Positions 11,901 through 22,600 of a stretch of 64,000 nt of DNA are shown here, in pieces. Position numbers and translations under genes: made by a program. The notes below the pieces were generated by a model that was given only the letters and a program-made list of their open reading frames with translations, did not search any database and was not told the DNA's origin. The DNA comes from Paraspadella gotoi (Eukaryota > Chaetognatha), in the NCBI GenBank assembly GCA_051294375.1, contig CM119271.1, forward strand, positions 10,543,376 through 10,607,375. Direction: 5' to 3'. Every line of letters starts with the position of its first letter. Position 1 is the stretch's first letter.

Positions 11901-14847
11901 CCATTTCCTCAACCGACTTCTCAATCGCGTCTCCAAACTTCAAAAGGTCAACGACCTCGATCCCTCTCCACGCCCCGCATCTCACTGACGCCGCAACGCC
12001 GACCCTCACTCGACGCCGTCTCAATTCCGGCGCCGTTCGATCTCGCAGAAAAGGACGCCGCTTCGTCAGAGTCCGTCGCCGGCGAGAAAGTTGACGACGC
12101 CGAGATCGAGGCAGAGATGGCGCCGATGTNNNNNNNNNNNNNNNNNNNNNNNNNNNNNNNNNNNNNNNNNNNNNNNNNNNNNNNNNNNNNNNNNNNNNNN
12201 NNNNNNNNNNNNNNNNNNNNNNNNNNNNNNNNNNNNNNNNNNNNNNNNNNNNNNNNNNNNNNNNNNNNNNNNNNNNNNNNNNNNNNNNNNNNNNNNNNNN
12301 NNNNNNNNNNNNNNNNNNNNNNNNNNNNNNNNNNNNNNNNNNNNNNNNNNNNNNNNNNNNNNNCATTTATATTTGTTGTTTAGTTAAATTATTAGAAAAA
12401 ATACATTAGAAAATATATAACCATACATAGTAACCGTTATAATTTTCTACAAATTGTTCGTGAAATGTTTGTTACTATTTTCGTTTTTCATAGAGCTCTT
12501 AGAGATCTAGCATCTTCAATATCTTATAAACAAATATTATCTTTTAAATATCAATTAAAATTTAAATTCCTTCCAGATCGAATCCGCGTCAAAACAAAAT
12601 GGCGACGGCAACTTGGTCGTCACCCGTCACCGTCTCAACGTCCTGACGCCGCCCGCGCAAAAAACCGCCGCCGGCGCCAAGCGTCTTTCCGATCCATTAG
12701 CTTCGAAGCGACTCACCGATGCCAGGAGCCAACCCGGCAACCTGCAACGCGTCGGCCGCAACTTTCACAGCATGCAGCAACTCGGCGCCAAGCCGTCGTC
12801 TAAAGGCTCCGGCACCGAGAAACGGCTCGGCGTCCCGCCGTCTAATCGGCCATCTTCCGGCGTCAAGTCGGAAACGGAGCCGAGAAAATCCCTCCGAGCG
12901 GCCGCGATGCATTCTGGAATGTCGATGCCTAAAAATCCTCTGAGAAAAACGCAAAGTTTGATGCAGATCAGTCCCGAGGCCAAGACGACGACGACGCCGT
13001 CGCAAGCCTCGGTTCCATCCGCGCGCGCCATGCGGCGTCATTCCTTGACGCCGACGCTAAGCGCGCCGGAGCAGCGGTCGACGGGGACGATGAGGAAGGC
13101 GCCGAGCATGACGACAATCCTCGAACGTCCCTCGAATCTCTCGTCGACGCCGAAGCGACCTGTAGCGAGTCGGACGCCTTTGGGTCAAAGTCGGAACGCA
13201 GGAGCGAAGCAGACGATGGCGGCGAATGCAGCAGCAACAGCGTCAGCGACAGGACGATCTCCCGCCGGATCGAATCGTCACGTGGCATCAAAGGAGACGA
13301 GAGCAACGACATCTCGCGTCTTCAAGTCTGTTCCGCCACGAACATCCGTCACAGCGCCAAAACTCTCTCCGTCGGCGAAACCCCTCGATCTCTCGACGCT
13401 ACAGCGCAGTGCGCCTCGTCCTGCGGCGCGGCGATCGGCTCCGGGAGGTGGCGCCGTGGAATCGAAGGCGAAAGTCGCCGGCGCATCTCGGTCTGCCTCG
13501 ATGGCGAATCTAGCGACGCCCTCTTCTTCCTCCTCCTCCTCCAACGTCGCCCGTCGTTCCACCAAAGTCGGCGTCTCCGCCTCCACGCCGGCCAAACCGA
13601 CGCCGTCTCGCGTCAACCGGCGACCCGCCAACTCCTCGTCGACGGCCAAGACGGAGCGCAACGCCAAGACCGTCTCCTGCCTCCTCGAGCGCGTCAAGGA
13701 GATCCCCGACCCGAACGATCTCAAAGAGCACGCCGAGCTGCAGCTCTTCGAGAAGATGGAGATGTTCTTCCTGGAGGACGAAGGGATCGTCCGCGAGGGG
13801 GCGCCGTCGACCGATTCGAGGTCTTCCCCGGCGTCGTCGTCTTCGTCTTCGAAAAGGGCGCCGGTCGCCAACTCGGTCGATTCGGGGTTGGAGATTCTGG
13901 ACGACGCGCCCGGAGAGAGAAGGAGGATTTCGTCCGTCCATTCGCAGGAGACCAATTCCATTTCCGGTGAGAATTTTTGGCGGGAAGATTTGGGGATTTA
14001 GATTTAGATATTTCTCTCTCTCTCTTTTATTCTCTTTTTCTATGATTTGGGATTGACATTTAAATATATCTTTCTCGCTCTCTTTCTCTGTATCTCTCAT
14101 TCTTTTTATCCCTCTTTCTGTTTCTTTCTCTCTCTCTCTCTCTCTCTGACTCTCTCTCTCTCTAACTCAAATAAACAATCCAATGACAATATAAACCTTT
14201 ATAATATTAATTTTAGGAAAAACAGTTTTAATGTGGCAACGAATTTTATTGACAAGTAAGTCGGACATGTTTCGACTCTTATAGAGTTAGAGTCTTCATC
14301 AGCAAATATTAATTTTAAAATATATTGTCAAGAAAAAAATATATTCCTTCAATCAAAAAGTATATAAACGAACTTTTATCCATTCCCCACAGGCTCTTCC
14401 GCTTCCTCCTCCTCCTCCTCCACTTCCCCACCACGCGATCACCCTTCCTCCCCCAAACCCCTCCGCCCTCGACGGGCCAATCTCCCCGCCGAGCTCTCCT
14501 CTCCTCCTTCCAGAATCCCAAAGCCGCTGGGTTCCCCCAGCGCCGCAGTCGCCGGCGCCGGCGCCGTCCGGTCCTCCAGTCTCGACGAGGCCGACGCCAA
14601 GCGGAACGTCGAAGTCTGGGTGTCCAGCGTGCCCAAGTCCGATCCGGCGACGCCGTTTCAGACGCGCAGGAAGATCGTCGGCGACGCGGCGTCGACAGCG
14701 GCGGCTGCGGCGGCGTTGCCAGGCGACTTTTCCGAAATCTATCTCCGCTGCGTGTCTTCCGTCCGGTCGCGCCGATTGAGACGCGTCAATTCGGCGCCGG
14801 ACGTCAACGAAGATTTCGCGCAAAACACTTCCCGATTGTACATTTGA
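2035..14847 (+). CDS. GAS2-like (GAS2L/Pigs family) actin-microtubule linker, 5'-incomplete
   Basis: Spliced by hand from exons 2035-2491, 3195-3326, 5010-5225, 10126-10236, 10585-10714, 11947-12129 (running into an N-gap), 12577-13966 and 14393-14847 (TGA). The first exons give the second half of a calponin-homology domain: [11 protein letters not shown], then [13 protein letters not shown], then [16 protein letters not shown] and VARRGAKFG. Two exons give the GAR/Gas2 microtubule-binding domain ([19 protein letters not shown], then [20 protein letters not shown]). The rest is a long Ser/Pro/Arg-rich basic tail, as in GAS2L1-3 and fly Pigs. The family crosslinks F-actin and microtubules. The first half of the CH domain and the start codon were not found. 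Junction phases agree wherever both sides are visible. AATAAA lies near 15156. Family call secure; the exact paralogue is not. Confidence 0.88.
3327..5009 (+). other. GAS2-like intron with a dispersed repeat copy
   Basis: AT-rich intron. A copy of dispersed repeat R3 lies at about 4150-4310 (GGCGGCGCGAGCAGTCACTT start, GACGGACAGACATACTAACC end); its other copy is at 26748-26873. CT microsatellite lies at 4452-4490 around a 10-N gap (4468-4477) and at 4886-4919. No coding region was recognised. Confidence 0.6.
6890..7650. other. GC-rich, CpG-containing island of unknown role inside an intron
   Basis: Composition shifts from AT-rich intron to GC-rich sequence with many CG dinucleotides, especially 7085-7340, and returns to AT-rich after about 7650. 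It carries no long convincing open frame and no repeat shared with the rest of the window. An internal promoter or untranslated first exon of a shorter GAS2-like isoform is possible, but nothing here proves it. Confidence 0.35.
8056..8690. repeat. Repeat family R1, two tandem copies
   Basis: Copy 1 starts GAAGAGACAGTAATTATTG at 8056 and runs about 416 bp; copy 2 starts with the same motif at about 8472. The copies share AACACCGTGTTACAG-type and GGTGGATTTTAGTCCACCAT-type blocks with the copies at 20594-23549. The internal segment CTAGAACCCCGGACC is, on the other strand, a T-arm/B-box-like GGTCCGGGGTTCTAG, hinting at a tRNA-derived portion. Confidence 0.7.
8890..8936. repeat. (GA)n microsatellite
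   Basis: Interrupted GA dinucleotide repeat within the large GAS2-like intron. Confidence 0.85.
9306..9497. other. Assembly gap (N)
   Basis: 192 unknown bases inside the GAS2-like intron. The neighbouring exons join in phase without it, so it need not hide a coding exon. Confidence 0.95.
10278..10550 (+). repeat. (CT)n/pyrimidine microsatellite filling a short intron
   Basis: This tract occupies most of the 348-bp intron between the two GAR-domain exons (10237-10584), ending about 35 bp before the acceptor. Its Ser/Leu/Phe-rich open frames are repeat artefacts. Confidence 0.85.
10715..11946 (+). other. GAS2-like intron, AT-rich, with a gap
   Basis: AT-rich sequence, then a 247-N gap (11460-11706) bordered by GA repeat. 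No gene was recognised. The acceptor CTTCAAAAG at 11938-11946 follows a pyrimidine-rich stretch and restores the phase left by the exon ending at 10714. Confidence 0.55.
12130..12363. other. Assembly gap interrupting a GAS2-like exon
   Basis: 234 unknown bases. The coding frame entering at 11947 (ending [12 protein letters not shown]) is open right up to the gap, so part of the tail-coding exon and its donor are missing. Confidence 0.85.
14005..14166. repeat. Pyrimidine (CT)n microsatellite
   Basis: CT-rich tract in the last GAS2-like intron, shortly after the donor at 13967. Confidence 0.8.
14263..14302 (-). ncRNA. Hammerhead-ribozyme-like motif, Penelope-element type
   Basis: On the minus strand it reads CTGATGA (14302-14296), a stem-II arm GACTC paired with GAGTC (14294-14290 and 14278-14274), GAAA (14273-14270), then CATGTC (14269-14264) with the predicted cleavage after GTC. 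All conserved core boxes (CUGAUGA, GAAA, GUC) are present. A short self-complementary ACATGT in place of a full stem III resembles the minimal, dimer-acting hammerheads of Penelope-like elements. Downstream sequence resembles that after the copy at 21897. Activity is inferred, not shown. Confidence 0.65.
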
Positions 14848-15871
14848 GAGGCTACCTCTTTTTCTTTGATTTTACCGATCTGTTTCTTTGATTTTTTTTT
14901 TTTTTTTTTGCCACGCAATCGTTTGTTCTTTCGTTGATTATATAAATTATTGGGTAATTATTTAAGTCGCTTTATTGTACGGTTAATTGAACGGTTAGTT
15001 TAGGCGATTGGTGACTGGAAAATAGATATACATTCTTATTGATATTGCGAATTTTTGTTTTCTACGAAGAAATCTAATATCTTTTGTTTTCAAACTTAAA
15101 TGTGTTTCCGCTATCGTTTATGCCCTGAAGATGTCGCTTTGATTAGATCTCGATTAAATAAAACAAAATTCAATCCCTTAACTGTAGTTTCATTACACGT
15201 TATTTTACCATCAACCGAGGATTAGTTTCTCAAACGAAATGGAAACAAATAACCGGGTCGTTAGAAAAGGGATTACAGTCCGTATAACCTCGATATTTTG
15301 TTATATGTATGTTAAAAGAACTCGCTTTGTTCAATTGGTTCCAAAATTTATAATTTTCAACGAGCATACGCTTTAACCAGTCGTTATTCGATGTACTGAA
15401 TTAAAGAGAGAATCGATTAGGTCAGTATCGATCGATTTTTGCACTCATTTACAATGCGTTTGAAAATTGACGACACAACAAATCGGAAAGCGAATTAATC
15501 TTGGTAATCAAATATAAATTCAGAATGCAATTTTAACAGTAATTGGCTCAACTATACTCATATGCAGACGTGAAAATTTAAAATAGTTTCTCTAAAAAAA
15601 TCTACGGATATCGACTATCCATTTGCCTCGACCGCGCGCGAGGAAAAGATGAACGATGACAGATCCAAAGACGGACGGACCGACCGACCGACCGACCTTG
15701 AAACCAGATTTCACCTGGGGATTCATCTTTCTTATTCCAAAGCTTCGTCGCCGCGAGCCTTTCCCCCCCCCCTTCTCCCGGATTCGTGAGGCCTCGCACG
15801 TTCGTACTTCCTTCTTCTTCTTCCTCCTACTCCTCCTCTTCCGCGCACCATAGCGCAAAATTTCCCCGTTC

Positions 15872-15873
<2 letters not shown>

Positions 15874-15935
<62 letters not shown>

Positions 15936-15946
15936 CTCTCTCTTCT
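15874..15946. repeat. (CT)n microsatellite
   Basis: Interrupted CT dinucleotide repeat in the spacer between the GAS2-like and GluN2-like genes. Confidence 0.85.
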
Positions 15947-16246
15947 CCTTGCTCGGGGGGGGGCCGTTTCCTGGATCGACGGCCGGAAGTGGCAAGCGAT
16001 CCCATCGTTCTTCAACCTCTCGGAATCGCGATGATGTCTCAGGATCACGGAGTCACTCGTCGTCGATATAGGAGTCATTATAATATTTTTTTTTTTTTGT
16101 GGATGGAATCACGGGTTCCGGTGAATCGTTCAGGATGCGGAGGTTAATAATTATCAGTGGTAAGTAAAGTCGATGGTACAATTGTTATTAAAATATCATA
16201 TTTGAGTGTTTGGTCATTGATTCAAAATGATGGCGTTATGTTTCTT

Positions 16247-16372
16247 ATGAAATTGGGTACAACCAATATAAAAAATTATCCATTCATTTAATAAATAAGC
16301 TATCTTGCCCCTGACTTTGGACGGCTTTTGTGGTGAAGGCCTCCATCACTTCTGTACAGATAATGATATGTA
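16247..16372 (+). repeat. Dispersed repeat R2 copy
   Basis: It matches the R2 consensus seen in this window: GGTACAACCAATATAAAAAT, then AATAAATAAGCTATCTTGCC, then CCTGACTTTGGACAGG and GGCCTCCATCACT, ending near ACAAGATAATGA. Other copies lie at about 5992-6070 (partial), 18086-18192, 24446-24575 (minus), 32666-32693 and 35994-36045 (partial, minus), and 48150-48280. Confidence 0.75.
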
Positions 16373-16437
16373 AAGATATGTAAGCTTAGTACTTTGGCAT
16401 TTAACATCAAACGTTCAACCCGCGCGATTCCCTTTTA

Positions 16438-16443
<6 letters not shown>

Positions 16444-16482
<39 letters not shown>

Positions 16483-16535
16483 GGAGAAGAGAGAGAGATG
16501 AGGAGAGGGAGAGTGAGAGGAGAGATTAGAGAAGA
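16444..16535. repeat. (GA)n microsatellite
   Basis: A pure GA run (16444-16482) followed by degenerate GA-rich sequence. Confidence 0.85.
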
Positions 16536-16815
16536 GAGGAACAAAGCTTAATTTCATAGTAATTTAAAACAAAAGTCTTAAAAACCTTCATCACCATTTA
16601 TTATGATATGTTTGTCTATTTGTAATAGAACTTCAGTTTATATTTATTTACATACTCAATGATCTTAATATTTTCGTTTCAAATGCCGGTAATAAATTAA
16701 TAAAAAACTATTAACATTGATTTTTTAATCGGGGATTTAAATCCTTCCAATTTTCAACATTATTTTCTTCCCTGTCATATGTAAAACCTTACTTCCACTT
16801 CATTTCCCCCCCTAT

Positions 16816-17059
16816 GTGATTTCATCGTCATTCCCATCCCTCCTGTCCTTCCGCCTCTCCTCGGCCAAAGGGCGGAACTTCTCTCTCTTCCTCCGTCTCT
16901 TCCTCATCTTCTTGGTCCTCGTGATCGTCGACGCTCAAAACCGGAACTCCCTCTCCAAGAGACGCAACGAGGAGGACGGTCGAGGCGAGAGCGGACGGCC
17001 CTTTAGCCGGAAGGCGCTGGGCGAGAGAGGGCGCGGGCAATCGCGCGGGAGGGGCAGGG
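16816..17059 (+). CDS. Candidate signal-peptide exon of the GluN2-like gene (uncertain)
   Basis: An open frame with a strongly hydrophobic stretch followed by a plausible signal-peptidase site (FSLFLRLFLIFLVLVIVDAQ), then a charged segment that runs into an N-gap (17060-17253). GluN2 proteins need a signal peptide ahead of their amino-terminal domain, and the next exon of that gene begins at 17730. There is no in-frame ATG, so the start codon would have to come from an upstream exon spliced on, perhaps at CCAAAG near 16870. The link to GluN2 is only by position. Confidence 0.3.
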
Positions 17060-17253
17060 NNNNNNNNNNNNNNNNNNNNNNNNNNNNNNNNNNNNNNNNN
17101 NNNNNNNNNNNNNNNNNNNNNNNNNNNNNNNNNNNNNNNNNNNNNNNNNNNNNNNNNNNNNNNNNNNNNNNNNNNNNNNNNNNNNNNNNNNNNNNNNNNN
17201 NNNNNNNNNNNNNNNNNNNNNNNNNNNNNNNNNNNNNNNNNNNNNNNNNNNNN
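17060..17253. other. Assembly gap (N)
   Basis: 194 unknown bases between the candidate signal-peptide exon and the first clear GluN2-like exon. Confidence 0.95.
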
Positions 17254-17448
17254 AGGCGGACGGACAATGGGATAAATTTTAATTTCGCCGTCCGCGATTT
17301 TGGCGGCTTTTAAAAAACCATTTAAAAATACATATTTTTTTAAAAAATTTTAGAGATGAAACGAAAAAATCGTTGGAATAGCAATTTTTATTTTTATTAT
17401 TATTATCTACCTCTCAAAAAAATTTTTAAAAAATATTACTTAATTACC

Positions 17449-17522
17449 AAAACCCTAAACCCTGTTAACCCTAACCACCCCTAACTATTAACCACCCTTA
17501 ACCCTAACCCCTCCCTAACCCC
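17449..17522. repeat. Degenerate CCCTAA-type (telomere-like) repeat
   Basis: Repeated CCCTAA/CCTAAC units with one- and two-base variants. A second, more degenerate array lies at about 30183-30350. Confidence 0.6.
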
Positions 17523-17729
17523 GGTCGGCGTAAGTAAAAGTAAAAATATTATTATAAGTTTATTGAATAGTCTATTAAATAATGATTAAAAGTTTTTCCA
17601 TCTATACGTCTTGAGAAAAAAAAAAGGTTTTTCAAACATCTTTTTATCTATTGGCAACGAACCACAAATTCTACTCCATTGATTCACAAACCTATAACTC
17701 ACCCAATAACTAACCCTTTCCTCTTTCAG

Positions 17730-18952
17730 GCGGCAAATGACCGACTTTCTGATGGCGAGCATGAAGAACATCAACAGCAATCAGGCCAACGCCAAGACGG
17801 ATGGCTTCTACCTGCCGACCAGCATCACCAAGGCTTATCACTTCAACGCCGTCCAGGTCGTCCTAAAAAACTACACTCCCAAGGAGATCCTCGGACAGCT
17901 CTGCAATCTCGTCTTCAAGGAAGACGTCAACGCTTTGCTCGTCGTCAACAACAAGCCGCTCTCAGGGACGTCCGTGCCCACGCCGCAGTATTTGTCCAGG
18001 CTGGGTGAGGAGCGAGAGGGGGGCGGGGTGAGGGTTAGGGATTTTTTTTTTGTTACAACGATTTATATTTACGTATTTATTTATATATGAAATTGGTACA
18101 ACCAATATAAAAATTATCCATTCGTTTAATAAATAAGCTATCTTGCCCCTGACTTTTGACAGGCTTTGGTGGCCTCCATCACTTTTACAAGATAAACGTA
18201 AGAGTCGAAAAATATCCGAATTATGAAGGTTCGAATACAATGTCTAACTTATTAACCAAAAATGTAAAAATCCAATTTTAGCTGTTCTAAATTTTGTTTG
18301 CCTTTAATTAAAAAAAAAAAACATTACCGCCTTACATAGATCGCCTTCTACAACGTTAGTGACATCTTCAATTCTTTACATAAAGGTCCAATGCAAAACC
18401 AAATTATTATTCAACTTTTTTAAAAGCTCCGGTAAAAATTTGATAAAAAAAAAATTGTAGAAAAACAGATACAAAAAAATCTTGGAAAAACAATACTACA
18501 AAATGCAAATGAGATTGAAGGAAACAATTCTCCGAGAAACGAATCTACGACACAACCTGTCACTGGACAGTTGTCAGGATCGATGAGCTCGATCTTTCCG
18601 GCAGTTTAAAGATAATACTTTAAAAATAAAATAGTTATTAATGTAGTACATCTATTTTTTAATTTTTCAGCCAACCATTGGGTCTTTCCCATTCTCTCCT
18701 GGAATTCGGGAATCCCGGTTTGGGTCAGAAGAACTCGGATTCCCTGATGCTGCAATGGCGCCCTCCTTCGAGCATCAATGCCGCGCCATGCTTATAATAT
18801 TAGGTATTGTTAAAATAATCGCATGCTGATTAAACATTAGTAAACTTATTATTTTTTTTTTAACATTGTCTTAGATATTCCTATGACTGGTGCAAGTTTC
18901 GGTAATAACCTCTACTCTCCGGGCGGCCACGATAATTTTATCCAGGTGAGAG

Positions 18953-19023
<71 letters not shown>

Positions 19024-19599
19024 ATAGATAGATAGATAGATAGATAGATAGATTATACATGGACCTAGGTACCCTCTGCAAGAAGGACCTATATAAGGTA
19101 ACGATGGGTCCGTTCATTCATTGATCTCCGTTTTCTAATACAGAAAGCAACTTTTTTTTTAACTACACAGAAAAAAAATGTGTATCTACTAAAAATATTA
19201 GTATTCAGAAAAAGGAAAAAAAAATAGTAAACCACACAAATACTTGATTCTCAAGTAATTCCTAATGGCGTGCGACCAACAATGCTTCATCTTAAATAAC
19301 ACATAAGGCATTCCCTAATATCAGAGAGAGAGAGCAGAGAGAGAGAGAGGAGAGAGAGAGAGTAACAACTAACAACAATGGTTGGTTCTCAGGCCGTTCG
19401 CGCACGGTCGCCGAGAGAGACACAGAGAGAGAGAGAGAGAGAGAGGAGAGAGTAGAGAGAGATAACAAACAATGGTTGGTTCCCAGGCCGTTCGCACACG
19501 GTCGCCGAGAAAGAGAGAGAGAGAAGAGAGAGAGAGAAGATGAGAGTGAGAAGAGAGTAACAAACAATGGTTGGTTCCAGGCCGTTCGCAACACGGTCG

Positions 19600-19642
<43 letters not shown>

Positions 19643-22600
19643 ATAAAAGAATGTTGTGTTCCCAGGCCGTTCGCACACGGTCGCGAAGGTTCGCCGAATA
19701 CAGAATTGCGGCGAAGGATTTGACTTTTGTCGGCGAAAAGTATCGACGCGAACTTCGGATGCCAACATGGCGGAGATCAAGGTATCCTGTGTTAAACTCT
19801 TGCTTGGTTGTCTGCTTATTTGCTTGCTTTCTATCATTTCTTTACTGGTTTGCTTCTTTGGACTGGCTTATNNNNNNNNNNNNNNNNNNNNNNNNNTTTT
19901 CTCTCTTTTTTTCTTTTTCTTTTTTATTTTCTTGTTTGTATTCTACTTTCTTTCTTTTCTTTTTCTTTCTCTTCATATTTTCTTGGTAGATTTTAAGAAT
20001 AAAATTTTTGTGATTAGAAATTTAAGTCTTAATAAAGTTTAAAAAAATTTATAATATCATTAGGAAAGAGAAAACAGCAATGCCAATAGTAAAATCTATC
20101 CTTATAAATTTCCTTTGAAACCTGAATACGAATTGACAGAACCTAACTTAAGTTATTACGAAATTCAATTGTTTAATTTCCAGTCGGGTCTCAAGGAAGT
20201 CGACAAAGACACTCGCATCATTTTATTCTACGCGAGTCGAGAAGAAGCAGATCTCATCTTCAGAGCCGCAAATGAGCTCAATATGACCGGACGCGAACAT
20301 CTGTAAGACCCAAAAACTAGGCGGACATCCGTACTTCATCCTAAATGAATTAAAATAAACTAAATTTCTACGCAACTATGTATTAGCCTAATAAGTAGCT
20401 TGATACATAATTGTTTAACAGCTCAATTGTTTATATTATTTTTTCCATCTTTGTCGCCAGATGGATCGTGACTCAATCTATCATCAGCGAAGATGTGATA
20501 AGAGAAGAATACAAACCTCAATACATAATTCCCAAATCATTTCCCATCGGTAGGTTTACAATTTACTATGGTGGACTAAAAATCAACCAAACTGAAGAGA
20601 CAGTAATTATTGTTATGTGTTAGTGACAGAACCAGAGATGTGGAAGCGATCGATTTTTCCGCCGCTACCAATCCGGCGCTTCCAAGACCCTCCCGCTCCC
20701 GTTTTCGGGTGCAATCCTTACTTTTTTAGCCCGGATCGCTTTCGGTTTCGAGTGCACATCGCTTCCTTCCTTTAAAATTTTACATTTGTTACTATTTATA
20801 AAAATACTCTCTTTAGACATGTAATTCATTGGTAAAATAATTTTAAACAATCTTTTTGTTAACAAAATAACATGTTAAATTTTTTACTATGAAAAATTGT
20901 AAAATTTGTAAGATTGTAAGAATCGTTTGAGTGGAAATGAATTTAAATGAAAAAAAACAAAAAACCTTTTTCCCTATTTGCTTTTTTTCTTTTTATTAAA
21001 TATAAATACAAGCTGCATTAATTATTCAATTAATCAATTAATTAATCAATCAATCAACTAAACAAACTAAATCAAAATCATTTAAAAAATTAATGAATCA
21101 ATTTTTTTATCAATCAATCAATAATCAATTAATTTATCAATCAAACTAATTAATAAATTTATTTATCAATAAATTATTAAAAGAACCAATTAATTAATTA
21201 ATCAATTAATTAATCAATCAATTAAACAATGTCAGTGTTATCATTGTCATCTCCAACGTCGTTGTTGCTTTTGTCCTGGTCAATGACCTGACAAAAAGAC
21301 CTAAAAATTAACAAGGCCTGATATGAATTTATTTTATTTGATTCAATCAAATCATTCAATAATCATAATGGTGCTATCCTTGTTGTCATCATAATCATCA
21401 TCATGGTAGTCATTTCGTTTTGTTATAATGAAAAAACAAAAAACCAAACAAGTTTGAGCTAACAATGCCAGAACTGATCAGTTAATTAATTATTCAATCA
21501 ATTAATCAAATATTCAATCAATCAATCAAAAAATTAAGCAATCAATCAATTTGTCATCGTCGGTATTATCATTGTCGTGGTTGCCATCATTAATTATTTA
21601 ATTAATTAAACTCCTTTATCTTTGTTGTACATTTGAAAAAATGTATCCTATTATTTATTTATCCCTGTTGTTTTGTTTCTCTCTCTCTCTCTCACTCTCT
21701 CTCTCTCGTCTCTCTTAACAAGTTTCACTTCTTTTCAACAACTCACTCATTCTGCCCTTACCTTCAACTGTCCTCAGATCTGACCACTATTCTGTCTCAC
21801 CACTTTGTTGGAAAAACTTTTACCCTCTCTCTCTCTCTCATCTCTCTCTCTCTCTCACACTCTTCTTTTAACACAAATTTATTATTGAATATCATATGCT
21901 GATGAAGGCTTGAAGTAAACAAGCCGAAACATGTCCAACTATTAATTAAAAAATCGTTGTTACAAATTCAAAATTCTTTGCTTTCTTTAAATTAATAAAA
22001 ATTTTATAGAAAATTTGAGGCATGTTTTTTGTGATAAAGAAAACCTGGTATTATCAAAAACAGTAAAAAAGTAAAAATGATAAAAATAATAACAACAAGA
22101 ACTAGTAATTACATTGGCTGAGAAAAGGTCAGCCATAACAGGATTGGGTAAAAATAGGTTATTCTTATTGACCACTACTGTACTACGGCTCACAAAGTAC
22201 AAAAACTTCGTCGTCGTTTTCGTCCATTGTATTCATCGTCGTTGTTGTCTTTGTTCAAATCATTTGAGCTCCCAAATGTTTGATGTTATTATTTTAATTA
22301 ATTAATATGTAATTAATTAAAATAATTTATTTTTTTTAATTAATCAATTAATTACCGCTAATGATCGTGGGCAGATCCGGATTTGTTTGCTCAAACTTGT
22401 TTATTAATAATTTTAATTTATTTATTTTAATATATTTTTTTATTTGCTTTTTTGTTCAGTGCAAGAGGGGAAAAAAGAAATCTTTTTTTCAGCTCAGATT
22501 TTATTTGAATATATTAAAAAAAATAATTAAAAAAAATAAATATGTAATTTTTTTTTTATAGATTCTCGACCAAAGAGAAAAAGAGAATAAAAGAAAAAAA

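Larger units (their letters stand above)
14848..16815. other. Intergenic stretch, no gene recognised
   Basis: AT-rich, with a possible poly(A) signal for the GAS2-like gene near 15156. It also holds a CT microsatellite (15874-15946), an R2 repeat copy (16247-16372) and a GA microsatellite (16444-16535). Arg/Glu-rich open frames over the CT/GA tract are artefacts. Confidence 0.65.
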
